Source of the DNA: Bacillota bacterium
GTDB lineage: Bacteria; Bacillota_A; Clostridia; DSM-8532
Reading direction: 5' to 3'
DNA: 6,856 nucleotides
NCBI GenBank assembly: GCA_023424865.1
Contig: JAFADM010000527.1
Coordinates: 1 to 6,856, forward strand
Part shown: positions 1 through 5,241 of the stretch, piece after piece
How positions within the stretch are numbered: the first letter of the stretch is position 1
Layout: every line of letters begins with the position of its first letter
The notes under the pieces: model-generated
The model's input: only the letters and a program-made list of their open reading frames with translations
The model's database searches: none
What the model was told of the DNA's origin: nothing
Position numbers and translations under genes: made by a program

Positions 1-78
1 CGCTGCAGCCGGTAATACCAACAGGCTGAACATCAACGCGGTAGATAGAAAAAATTTGCTGATTGACTTTAAATGCAT
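1..78 (-). CDS. Secreted or lipid-exposed protein, N-terminal signal peptide only (partial)
   Basis: Reading leftward from an ATG at 78-76, 26 codons stay open to the window edge. The peptide begins MHLKSISKFF and continues through a hydrophobic core (LSTALMFSLLVLP) to AAA, which is a typical Sec signal peptide with a possible AxA cleavage site right at the edge. An AAGGAG ribosome binding site at about 88-93 lies some nine bases before this ATG. A second ATG at 83-81 opens a frame that stops after four codons, so it is not the start. The mature protein is outside the window, so its function cannot be told. It is transcribed away from the sigma-factor operon and has its own promoter at 107-135. 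Confidence 0.75.
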   Translation of the reverse strand, partial: MHLKSISKFFLSTALMFSLLVLPAAA

Positions 79-106
79 ACCATTTTTCTCCTTCTTTTTG
101 TATAAT

Positions 107-135
107 ATTCTAGCACATCTTACCATACGTCACAA
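107..135 (-). promoter_or_regulatory. Sigma-A-like promoter of the secreted-protein gene
   Basis: On the minus strand a TTGTGA box (135-130) is separated by 17 bases from TAGAAT (112-107). TG lies one base before the -10 box, giving an extended -10. Transcription would start near position 100, leaving a leader of about 20 bases that holds the ribosome binding site. Spacing and position fit well; activity is inferred. Confidence 0.6.
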
Positions 136-137
136 TA

Positions 138-144
138 TGTCGAA
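138..144. promoter_or_regulatory. Candidate Spo0A-binding box (TGTCGAA)
   Basis: The perfect heptamer TGTCGAA, the core of the Spo0A box known from Bacillus and Clostridium, ends two bases upstream of the -35 box of the leftward promoter. Spo0A-activated sigma-A promoters usually have boxes at or near the -35 element. A single 7-mer can occur by chance in a window of this size, so the support is its position rather than its presence. Confidence 0.4.
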
Positions 145-336
145 TGAGTTTATTGGATGCGGTGGGAACCTAAGCCTTACGCTGGATTAATGAGGTAGAA
201 TGTTTATTAGTGCTCCTTCTATAACATTGAAGATGCGAGCCTGCCTCAGATTTTCCTATTTTATTTATAAAAAAATCTTTGTCTGTTTCGCCATCAATGC
301 CGACACCTTTTTATTTATAAAAAAATTTTTTTAAAA
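145..336. other. AT-rich spacer without a convincing gene
   Basis: Neither strand has an open frame with a start and ribosome binding site here. The left half is of mixed composition. The right half is very AT-rich and carries the 18-bp direct repeat annotated separately, plus the palindrome AAAAAAATTTTTTT (319-332) just upstream of the ECF promoter. Such A/T tracts may bend the DNA or act as an UP element, but that is inference. Confidence 0.5.
259..326 (+). repeat. Pair of 18-bp direct repeats, 50 bp apart
   Basis: TTTTATTTATAAAAAAAT occurs exactly at 259-276 and again at 309-326, offset by 50 bp, close to five helical turns. The sequence between the copies is unrelated mixed sequence. The second copy runs into an A7T7 palindrome and lies 14 bases before the -35 element of the sigma-factor promoter. 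It may be a protein-binding or bending element, or simply low-complexity DNA. Confidence 0.6.
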
Positions 337-339
337 TTT

Positions 340-365
340 TGAAACACTTTGGCAAAAGCCTGGTC
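340..365 (+). promoter_or_regulatory. ECF-type promoter, probably autoregulated by the downstream sigma factor
   Basis: TGAAAC (340-345) is followed after 17 bases by GTC (363-365) and then TTATAAAC. A GAAAC-type -35 with a GTC-containing -10 at this spacing is the usual signature of extracytoplasmic-function sigma promoters. It lies directly before an ECF sigma gene, the usual place for autoregulation. Transcription would begin near 371-373, giving a leader of only about 15 bases made up almost entirely of the ribosome binding site. No equally good sigma-A alternative was found. Confidence 0.6.
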
Positions 366-386
366 TTATAAACAGGAGGTGGGAAA

Positions 387-860
387 GTGACGGACTTCGG
401 TGAAATCTATAAAAAGCACTTTACCGATGTTTATAAATACGTGTTGTCCCTTAGTCAAAACGAGGCTTTGGCGGAAGAAGTCACTCAGGATACCTTCTTC
501 AAGGCCATGCGGCATATGGATCAGTTTAAAGGCACCTGTAAATTGTACGTATGGCTTTGTCAGATTGCCAGGAACACCTATTTTACCTTTTATAAAAATC
601 AAAAGCGAAACACTACGGGTATGGATGCGGATTTTTCAAAAGCGTCGGATTTGGAGGCGGATTACCTTGATAAGGAAGCCTTAAGCCGTCTTCATATCCT
701 GCTTCATAACCTGGATGAACCCTACAAGGAGGTTTTCACCCTAAGGATTTTCGGGGAGCTGCCCTTTTCCCAGATAGGTGAGCTGTTCGGAAAGACCGAC
801 AGCTGGGCGAGGCTCGTTTTTTACAGGGCCAAAAAACAATTACAGGAGGCCATGAAATGA
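387..860 (+). CDS. ECF-type RNA polymerase sigma factor
   Basis: A 157-residue sigma-70 family protein of the short ECF type, made only of regions 2 and 4. Region 2 spans about residues 4-74, with the polymerase-binding helix EEVTQDTFFKA (30-40) and the -10 recognition helix around WLCQIARN (56-63). A linker (75-98) leads to region 4 (about 100-152), a helix-turn-helix around LPFSQIGELFGKTDSWARLVFYRAKK (split here as LPFSQIGELFGK and TDSWARLVFYRAKK) that would read the -35 box. The start is GTG at 387, chosen because AGGAGGTG at 374-381 is well placed. Its stop overlaps the anti-sigma start by four bases (ATGA), indicating translational coupling. The regulon is unknown, but the upstream GAAAC/GTC promoter suggests it activates its own operon, including the ABC exporter. 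Confidence 0.9.
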   Translation: MTDFGEIYKKHFTDVYKYVLSLSQNEALAEEVTQDTFFKAMRHMDQFKGTCKLYVWLCQIARNTYFTFYKNQKRNTTGMDADFSKASDLEADYLDKEALSRLHILLHNLDEPYKEVFTLRIFGELPFSQIGELFGKTDSWARLVFYRAKKQLQEAMK

Positions 861-1177
861 ACGTATCTTGTGAAGTTATAAAGGACTTGCTGCCCCTGTA
901 TCACGACGGGGTGTGCAGTAATGACAGCAAAAGGCTGGTGGAGGAGCATCTTGCTGCCTGCGTCGATTGCAGATCGGAGCTCCAGGCTATGAGCGGAGCA
1001 CTGTCCTTTGGAGATCCTGTTGCAGAAAACCTTAAGGAGGCAGAATCTGTTAAAAAGTTATCAAAGGAGTGGAAAAAAAATATGCTTAAATCACTGCTTT
1101 ACGGTATTCTTCTTACTGCCGCCGCCGCACTTCTGTTTTACATCTTTTTCGATATAAAAATCATTTTTAGTGAGTAA
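857..1177 (+). CDS. Zinc-finger anti-sigma factor with one membrane helix
   Basis: A 106-residue protein encoded directly after, and overlapping, the ECF sigma gene. The N-terminal part carries the anti-sigma zinc-finger motif H31-x3-C35-x2-C38 (EEHLAACVDC), with C5 upstream as a candidate fourth ligand, as in zf-HC2/ZAS-type anti-sigma factors. A charged linker (about 57-75) leads to one hydrophobic segment at about 77-98 (LLYGILLTAAAALLFYIFF). Only about eight residues follow it, so there is essentially no extracytoplasmic sensing domain. It would hold the sigma factor inactive at the membrane until a signal releases it. Translation is probably coupled to the sigma gene through the ATGA overlap; a GGAGG (845-849) lies within the end of the sigma gene. 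The role is assigned from context plus the zinc motif. Confidence 0.85.
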   Translation: MNVSCEVIKDLLPLYHDGVCSNDSKRLVEEHLAACVDCRSELQAMSGALSFGDPVAENLKEAESVKKLSKEWKKNMLKSLLYGILLTAAAALLFYIFFDIKIIFSE

Positions 1178-1190
1178 CGGAGGAATTCCC

Positions 1191-1892
1191 ATGAAACAAT
1201 ACAGCCTGACGGCACAGCATATTCAAAAGAAGTACAATGGCAGTCCTGTTTTGAATGACGTTTCCATTAAAGTGGAAAGGGGAGCTATCTATGGCTTAAT
1301 CGGAAAAAATGGCTCCGGAAAAACAACCCTGCTCCGTATTTTAACAGGCCTTATCCCGGTATATGAGGGAAGGGTATCCCTGGAGAAGCTTGATAACCGG
1401 GTACCACGGGTTGCGGCGGTTATCGACTCCCCTTCCCTGTTTCTTAATATGACCGCAATGGAAAATTTAAAGGCCCATAGTCTTTTGCTGGGCATCCAGG
1501 AGAATACCCAGCTGGAAGAAGTATTAAAAACAGTTGATCTTAACAGTACACAAAGCAAGCGGGTTAAGGACTTTTCCCTTGGAATGGTTCAAAGATTGAA
1601 GCTGGCTATGGCCTTATTGGCAGGCCCGGATATCCTGATTCTGGATGAGCCGCTAAACGGACTTGATCCGGATGGTATAAAAGAGCTGAGGGAGCTGCTG
1701 CTTCGGCTTAACAGGGATAAGGCCGTGACCATTCTTATTTCCAGTCATGTGCTGAGCGAGCTGGAGCAGGTCGCTTCCTGCTTTGGTATTTTGCATGACG
1801 GGGCTATTGTCAAGGAATTAACAGCAGAGGATGTTTGCCAACGGGGCAATTTAGAGGATTTATATCTGGAATATACCCAAAGGAGGAATTAA
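1191..1892 (+). CDS. ABC transporter ATP-binding protein (BcrA-like exporter ATPase)
   Basis: A 233-residue ATPase with the Walker A loop GKNGSGKT (38-45), signature SLGMVQ (129-134), Walker B LILDEP (149-154) followed by the LNGLDP D-loop, and the H-loop histidine in SSH (H186). The SLGM signature and the IDSPSLFLNMTAMENL stretch resemble bacitracin- and lantibiotic-type exporter ATPases. In that stretch the usual Q-loop glutamine is replaced (VIDSP, about 77-81), which is common in this subfamily. The start is ATG 1191, because GGAGG at 1179-1183 sits seven bases before it; a GTG at 1170 is open in frame but lies inside the end of the anti-sigma gene without a suitable site. It pairs with the permease that begins two bases after its stop. 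The substrate is unknown; a peptide antibiotic or lipid-linked compound is plausible. Confidence 0.92.
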   Translation: MKQYSLTAQHIQKKYNGSPVLNDVSIKVERGAIYGLIGKNGSGKTTLLRILTGLIPVYEGRVSLEKLDNRVPRVAAVIDSPSLFLNMTAMENLKAHSLLLGIQENTQLEEVLKTVDLNSTQSKRVKDFSLGMVQRLKLAMALLAGPDILILDEPLNGLDPDGIKELRELLLRLNRDKAVTILISSHVLSELEQVASCFGILHDGAIVKELTAEDVCQRGNLEDLYLEYTQRRN

Positions 1893-1894
1893 TC

Positions 1895-2668
1895 ATGGGA
1901 AGCGTTTGGAAAAGTGATCTATACAGGCTTGCAAAATTCAGGCTGTTCTATTGGGTCATGGGGACTTCTGTTTTTACAGGCCTCCTTTTAAACCTGATTA
2001 TAAGAATGGATGTGCGTTTGGGCCTCTCCGTGTTTGGCTCACAGACCCTTATCAAAAGCGCCCGGGACATTATCCTTCTGGGTGCCAATTATCAGAAGCT
2101 CCTGGGCTTTTTATCCGCCGTTCTTATTTCCGTGTTTATCGGCCAGGAATACCTCTTTAAGACCTGGAAGCTCAAATGGCTGACGCAAAACAGCCGCACC
2201 GGGCTTTATTTGTCAAAGGCGCTTTTATCCTCTCTTGCAGCATCCGGCCTATTTCTTCTTTACGAAAGCCTTGTCTTTGCCTCTTCCGGTGAAAGCCTGT
2301 CCGTACTCTTAAAGGACTACGGCGCCCTTCTTATATCGGGAATAGCCATCTATGCCGCTTTTGGCTCGGTCATCTGCTTTATAGCCATGCTTATTAAAAA
2401 CAGTACCGCTTCAACCATCGCATGCCTTTGTTATGTGTTTTTTTCGGAAACCCTTTTATCAGCCTTACAAACCGCCTTCCGCTTTTCAGAGACGACGACC
2501 GCCCTTTATTTGTCTTTGGAGAGGCATACCCTTTATGGAATGACTGCATCTGTGATTGCTAATCCCTCTTCCATGGCAGCTGCCCTTTCAACGGTCGTTA
2601 ACTGTCTGATCATTCTAACGCTTTTAACAGGCGCAGGTTTACTCCTTTTTAGAAAATATGAGCTATAA
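1895..2668 (+). CDS. ABC-2 type transporter permease, six membrane helices
   Basis: A 257-residue, very hydrophobic protein with six likely membrane segments near residues 15-36, 69-87, 108-129, 142-167, 170-192 and 230-252. After segment 2 comes FIGQEYLFKTWKLKWL with SRTGLYLSKALL shortly after, the E-Y-x3-T ... SR ... K pattern of ABC-2 permeases of the BcrB-like kind. The start is ATG 1895, with AGGAGG at 1881-1886 eight bases before it; this site lies inside the end of the ATPase gene, so the two are coupled. An in-frame upstream start at 1835 would overlap the ATPase gene and lacks a good site. It is the last gene of the sigma/anti-sigma/ABC operon and would form the membrane channel for the ATPase dimer. 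The exported substrate cannot be read from the sequence. Confidence 0.87.
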   Translation: MGSVWKSDLYRLAKFRLFYWVMGTSVFTGLLLNLIIRMDVRLGLSVFGSQTLIKSARDIILLGANYQKLLGFLSAVLISVFIGQEYLFKTWKLKWLTQNSRTGLYLSKALLSSLAASGLFLLYESLVFASSGESLSVLLKDYGALLISGIAIYAAFGSVICFIAMLIKNSTASTIACLCYVFFSETLLSALQTAFRFSETTTALYLSLERHTLYGMTASVIANPSSMAAALSTVVNCLIILTLLTGAGLLLFRKYEL

Positions 2669-2730
2669 CACTGAATAAGTTACATTAGATTACAATAAAG
2701 TATAACAAAATACACCAGAACACAATACTC

Positions 2731-2775
2731 ACCTTGTAATATCCTTCTGGATTTGTTATGATTCTATTACAAGGT
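2731..2775. repeat. Perfect 11-bp inverted repeat flanking a promoter
   Basis: ACCTTGTAATA (2731-2741) is repeated in exact inverted form as TATTACAAGGT (2765-2775), with 23 bases between. The left arm covers the -35 box and the right arm the expected transcription start of the promoter at 2734-2762. Arm centres are 34 bp apart. This could be an operator for the downstream HTH protein. As RNA transcribed from the permease gene it would fold into an 11-bp hairpin followed by a short U run, so it might also be a weak terminator of the ABC operon. Confidence 0.65.
2734..2762 (+). promoter_or_regulatory. Sigma-A-like promoter of the HTH/DUF4180 operon
   Basis: TTGTAA (2734-2739), a 17-base spacer and TATGAT (2757-2762) match the sigma-A consensus in five of six positions for the -10 and four of six for the -35. 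The start of transcription would be near 2769, leaving a leader of about 90 bases before the ATG at 2860. The inverted repeat around it suggests regulation. Confidence 0.6.
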
Positions 2776-2778
2776 TTT

Positions 2779-2809
2779 GAGGGCCGGGGGCTTTAAATCC
2801 CCGGCCTTT
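2779..2809 (+). terminator. GC-rich hairpin, terminator or leader structure
   Basis: GGCCGGGG (2782-2789) pairs perfectly with CCCCGGCC (2799-2806) around a nine-base loop, and wobble or weak pairs can extend the stem on both sides. Only UUUC follows, a poor U tract. It lies downstream of the promoter at 2734-2762, so transcripts from that promoter would carry it near their 5' end. It may end read-through from the ABC operon, attenuate the next operon, or stabilise its mRNA. Confidence 0.5.
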
Positions 2810-2859
2810 CAAAAACAAGTTCCATTCATTTCAGCCCCACACACAAAAGGAGGTTTTGT

Positions 2860-3336
2860 ATGGAGGACAAATTTTATACTATCAATGAGGCAGCGCAGCG
2901 GCTTAGCCTCCATCATAAAACTGTCCGGAAGTTTATCTCCGAGGGCAGGCTGCATGCAACCCGTGCAGGGAAGCAGTGGCGAATAACCCATGCTGATTTA
3001 GCCGCATTTATGGCTAATCATTCAAATGAAGGGGAAAATGAGGTCCAGGGAGAAGACTTCAACACCCTTTCCGTTAAAGGTGAAAAGCTGCCCGAATCCC
3101 GGAAGCAGCGTATCCATGTTTCAACGGTCATTGAAATTGAGTCTGTGGACAAAGAGCAATCCATGCGTATAACCAACACACTCATTGCTTTAATGAACAG
3201 CAGAGATCCGGAAATTTACCATGCGACATTGCATGCTAAATATCAGGAGGAAGGCAACCGGCTGAAAATACTGCTCTGGGGGCCGCTAAAATTCACGGAA
3301 GAGATGCTGGATTATATTTCCAGGATTACGGACTAA
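2860..3336 (+). CDS. Excisionase/MerR-like helix-turn-helix DNA-binding protein
   Basis: A 158-residue protein with an N-terminal excisionase-type HTH domain at about 5-51: YTINEAAQRLSLHHKTVRKF forms the helix-turn-helix, followed by the GRLHATRAGKQWRI wing and DLAAFM. This arrangement is the HTH_17 family. A polar linker (about 52-82) leads to a C-terminal domain (about 84-158) with an alternating beta/alpha pattern that I do not recognise; it could bind a ligand or make a dimer. The start is set by AAGGAGG at 2847-2853, six bases before ATG. Despite the excisionase label there is no integrase nearby, so it is more likely a transcription regulator. DUF4180 follows 16 bases downstream in the same operon, and the inverted repeat at the promoter is a candidate autoregulatory site. 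Confidence 0.83.
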   Translation: MEDKFYTINEAAQRLSLHHKTVRKFISEGRLHATRAGKQWRITHADLAAFMANHSNEGENEVQGEDFNTLSVKGEKLPESRKQRIHVSTVIEIESVDKEQSMRITNTLIALMNSRDPEIYHATLHAKYQEEGNRLKILLWGPLKFTEEMLDYISRITD

Positions 3337-3352
3337 GAAAGGAGAATACCTG

Positions 3353-3721
3353 ATGGATATAAAAATCATTGAAAAAAATACCCTCCCCATTGCGGTTGTG
3401 CAAAGCGATCAGATTCTAATAACGGATGTTCAGTCGGCACTGGACCTCATCGCAACTGTAAGCTACGACTCCGGCAGCAATTGTATGGTTCTGCCCAAGG
3501 CTGCCCTGGCGGAAGACTTTTTTAAGCTGAGTACCCGCCTTGCCGGTGATATTCTTCAAAAATTCATTAATTATCAGATGAAGCTTGCGGTTGTGGGGGA
3601 TTATTCCCATTATACCAGTAAGCCGCTGAAGGACTTTATTTATGAAAGCAATAACGGAAAGCATATATTTTTTGTTTCCTCAGTGGATGAAGCCCTGGAA
3701 AAGCTGGCTTCCGCAAGGTAA
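3353..3721 (+). CDS. DUF4180 domain protein
   Basis: A 122-residue soluble protein that matches what I know of the DUF4180 family across its full length. Visible family features are ALAEDFFKLSTRLAGDIL (about 51-68), QKFINYQMKLAVVGDYSHY (about 69-87), and the C-terminal LKDFIYESNNGKHIFFVSS with DEAL. The pattern predicts a compact alpha/beta fold; it has no signal peptide or membrane segment. The biochemical function of DUF4180 is not known to me. The ATG at 3353 has GGAG at 3341-3344, eight bases before. It is co-transcribed with the HTH gene ahead of it, a pairing I believe recurs in Firmicutes, suggesting a joint regulatory role. Its stop is only nine bases from the end of the convergent transglutaminase gene. 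Confidence 0.85.
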   Translation: MDIKIIEKNTLPIAVVQSDQILITDVQSALDLIATVSYDSGSNCMVLPKAALAEDFFKLSTRLAGDILQKFINYQMKLAVVGDYSHYTSKPLKDFIYESNNGKHIFFVSSVDEALEKLASAR

Positions 3722-3730
3722 ACAGTGACT

Positions 3731-4435
3731 TTATAGGACTTCGTTCCTTATTTTCCTTATGCTTCTGTTCATCAAGTGGCGAATGAGGTTCCTGTACAGC
3801 AGCTCGGCGATCTGCCCCAGCTTTTGGCGGTGCTCGGCAAAAAAGCTGTCGGCGCTATCAAAAATGCCCAAATCCCGTACAATTCCTTCTTTTTGAATAT
3901 AGGTATCGTTTTGATCCCAATAAATAGCGGGGTTCTGAAAATTATCGGTTGCCACACCATAGCCGCAAAAGGAATCCCTGCAATTCCTGAACCGCTTTTG
4001 AAGCTTTGTTAAATAAGGGACATCAAGAATAAAGCCCTCCAGATTCATCCACCGGTTCTCAAAATACACCTCAACCCAGCTGTGAAGAATTTCCCTGGGT
4101 GACAGAAGGTAATAAAGTCCCTTCAACGCACCCTTTTGAAGCTTCTTGTCAATGGTAAAGCCATGGATGCGGCAGGGTATGCCCGCACCTCTTAACAAGG
4201 TCATAAAAAGCACGCCTTTGGTGTTGCACTGGCCATAACCGTCCTCCAGCACCCGGGAAGCAGGAATGCCATCCTCCTCGTTATAACCGAAAGCGATGTC
4301 ATCCCTCACATAATTGTAGATGGAAAGGATTCTGTTTTTCTCATCTAAACCCTTCCACTTTTTCTTGTCAAACAGGCTTTGAATAACCGGATCCGTAAAA
4401 TTAAGCAGTGGGGTTTCCTTAAGGTAATTTTTCAT
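3731..4435 (-). CDS. Transglutaminase-like cysteine peptidase-fold protein
   Basis: A 234-residue protein with a transglutaminase-like core. The nucleophile motif is GYGQCNTKG (C70), and the histidine motif is HSWVEVYF (H118). The third position, usually aspartate after the W, falls in WMNLEGFILD, where E133 takes the expected place and D138 is nearby. No signal peptide or membrane segment is seen, so it probably acts in the cytoplasm. Family members cleave or cross-link amide bonds, but the substrate cannot be predicted. The C-terminus is rich in Arg and Lys. The start ATG at 4435 has AGGAGG at 4444-4449, eight bases upstream. It follows the AraC-type gene by 36 bases on the same strand and is probably in its operon and under its control. 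Confidence 0.85.
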   Translation of the reverse strand: MKNYLKETPLLNFTDPVIQSLFDKKKWKGLDEKNRILSIYNYVRDDIAFGYNEEDGIPASRVLEDGYGQCNTKGVLFMTLLRGAGIPCRIHGFTIDKKLQKGALKGLYYLLSPREILHSWVEVYFENRWMNLEGFILDVPYLTKLQKRFRNCRDSFCGYGVATDNFQNPAIYWDQNDTYIQKEGIVRDLGIFDSADSFFAEHRQKLGQIAELLYRNLIRHLMNRSIRKIRNEVL

Positions 4436-4463
4436 TGGTTCCGCCTCCTGCTATAACTGTACC

Positions 4464-4489
4464 TTGAAAGACTAATGGGAAACTTTCAA
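4464..4489. repeat. Hairpin at the AraC/transglutaminase junction
   Basis: TTGAAAG (4464-4470) and CTTTCAA (4483-4489) form a perfect 7-bp inverted repeat with a 12-base loop that contains the stop codon of the AraC-type gene (4472-4474). In the minus-strand mRNA no U run follows, so it is not a normal terminator. It could tune expression or stability of the downstream transglutaminase gene. Confidence 0.45.
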
Positions 4490-5230
4490 AAAAACGCTGT
4501 CTTTACTGATGTCCCTGGCTGACATTCCTAACCGGCTTTTGCTCACGGCCGCAAAATGGGACGGGCTGTCAAAACCGGCGGACAAGGCGGCCTCTGTAAT
4601 GGTTTTTCCGCTAAACACAAGATAAACCGCTTTTTGAAGCTTGTGCATAAGCAGATACCCGCTTAAAGCCATGCCTGTATTTTCCTTAAAGAGATGGGAA
4701 AGGCGGCTTGGAGACAAATGCACCTGCTCTGCCAGCTTATCTATGCCATGCTCGTCGGAGCTGCATTTCCTGATTATCCTTATAACCTCTGTAACCCTGG
4801 GGTCGGTGATTACCGGTTCCTCATAGCTTACAGCCAGAAGCTTAAGCAAATGTCCGAGAAAGGGCGAGTAGCCTTTAGCATCGGTGATAGATTTGCAGCC
4901 GTCAAGCACATGGGCTGAGAGGGATTTAACCTCACGGGATGAAAGAAGGTAAAAGGGCTGTCCGTCCAGCTTTTTCTTAAAGGCTTGGGCCAGTTGGGAG
5001 GTATTGCATATCAATAACAGCAGCATTCGCTTTTTCTGGCCATCCAGGTGATGTTTCACATTGGAGTTGATGACAAGGCCCTCACAGTAAAAAGGCTCAC
5101 CACCAACTGCTATTTGAAAAGGCGAATCCAGCGCAACGGAAACCTGAATAAAGGAATGGCGATGCAAGTCGGCGTTTATAGCGTCGGTAACCGTCATTAA
5201 ATGATCCTCTGCGCCGTAAAGCAGCATCAT
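4472..5230 (-). CDS. AraC-family transcriptional regulator
   Basis: A 252-residue regulator. The N-terminal half has a cupin-like sensing pattern (DLHRHSFIQVSVAL at about 21-34, then GGEPFYCEG and NSNVKHHLDG). The C-terminal part (about 150-243) is the double helix-turn-helix AraC DNA-binding domain: first HTH GIDKLAEQVHLSPSRLSHLF, then a linker helix and the second HTH with ITEAALSAGFDSPSHF. The ligand is unknown. Translation starts at ATG 5230 (a second ATG follows at once), with AAGGAGGG at 5237-5244 six bases before it. It has its own promoter (5279-5308) carrying repeated CTTACC(G/C)TT elements, so autoregulation is likely. Downstream, 36 bases away, is the transglutaminase gene, a probable co-transcribed target; the membrane protein gene lies upstream on the same strand. 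Confidence 0.9.
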   Translation of the reverse strand: MMLLYGAEDHLMTVTDAINADLHRHSFIQVSVALDSPFQIAVGGEPFYCEGLVINSNVKHHLDGQKKRMLLLLICNTSQLAQAFKKKLDGQPFYLLSSREVKSLSAHVLDGCKSITDAKGYSPFLGHLLKLLAVSYEEPVITDPRVTEVIRIIRKCSSDEHGIDKLAEQVHLSPSRLSHLFKENTGMALSGYLLMHKLQKAVYLVFSGKTITEAALSAGFDSPSHFAAVSKSRLGMSARDISKDSVFLKVSH

Positions 5231-5241
5231 GGGCTTCCCTC

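Noticed and set aside
81..83. ATG at 83-81 as start of the leftward secreted gene
   Set aside because: Its frame stops after four codons; the ATG at 78 opens into a signal peptide.
145..260. Remnant of a gene or mobile element in the left spacer
   Set aside because: All frames are broken by stops within short distances and no terminal repeats or transposase-like stretch could be read.
1170..1190. GTG at 1170 as the start of the ABC ATPase
   Set aside because: It lies inside the end of the anti-sigma gene with no ribosome binding site, whereas ATG 1191 has GGAGG at the right distance and gives the normal family N-terminus.
1835..1894. Longer permease start at 1835
   Set aside because: It would overlap the ATPase gene by 58 bases with an unrelated hydrophilic extension; ATG 1895 has AGGAGG eight bases before it.
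2669..2859. Riboswitch or T-box in the leader before the HTH gene
   Set aside because: No conserved T-box or known riboswitch core could be recognised; a promoter with an inverted repeat and one hairpin explains the region better.
2777..2991. Short open frames on both strands over the HTH gene start
   Set aside because: They overlap the HTH domain coding sequence in other frames and lack start signals and recognisable protein features.
2860..3336. Phage excisionase marking an integrated element
   Set aside because: There is no integrase, attachment-site repeat or phage gene in the window, and the protein has an added C-terminal domain and a DUF4180 partner.
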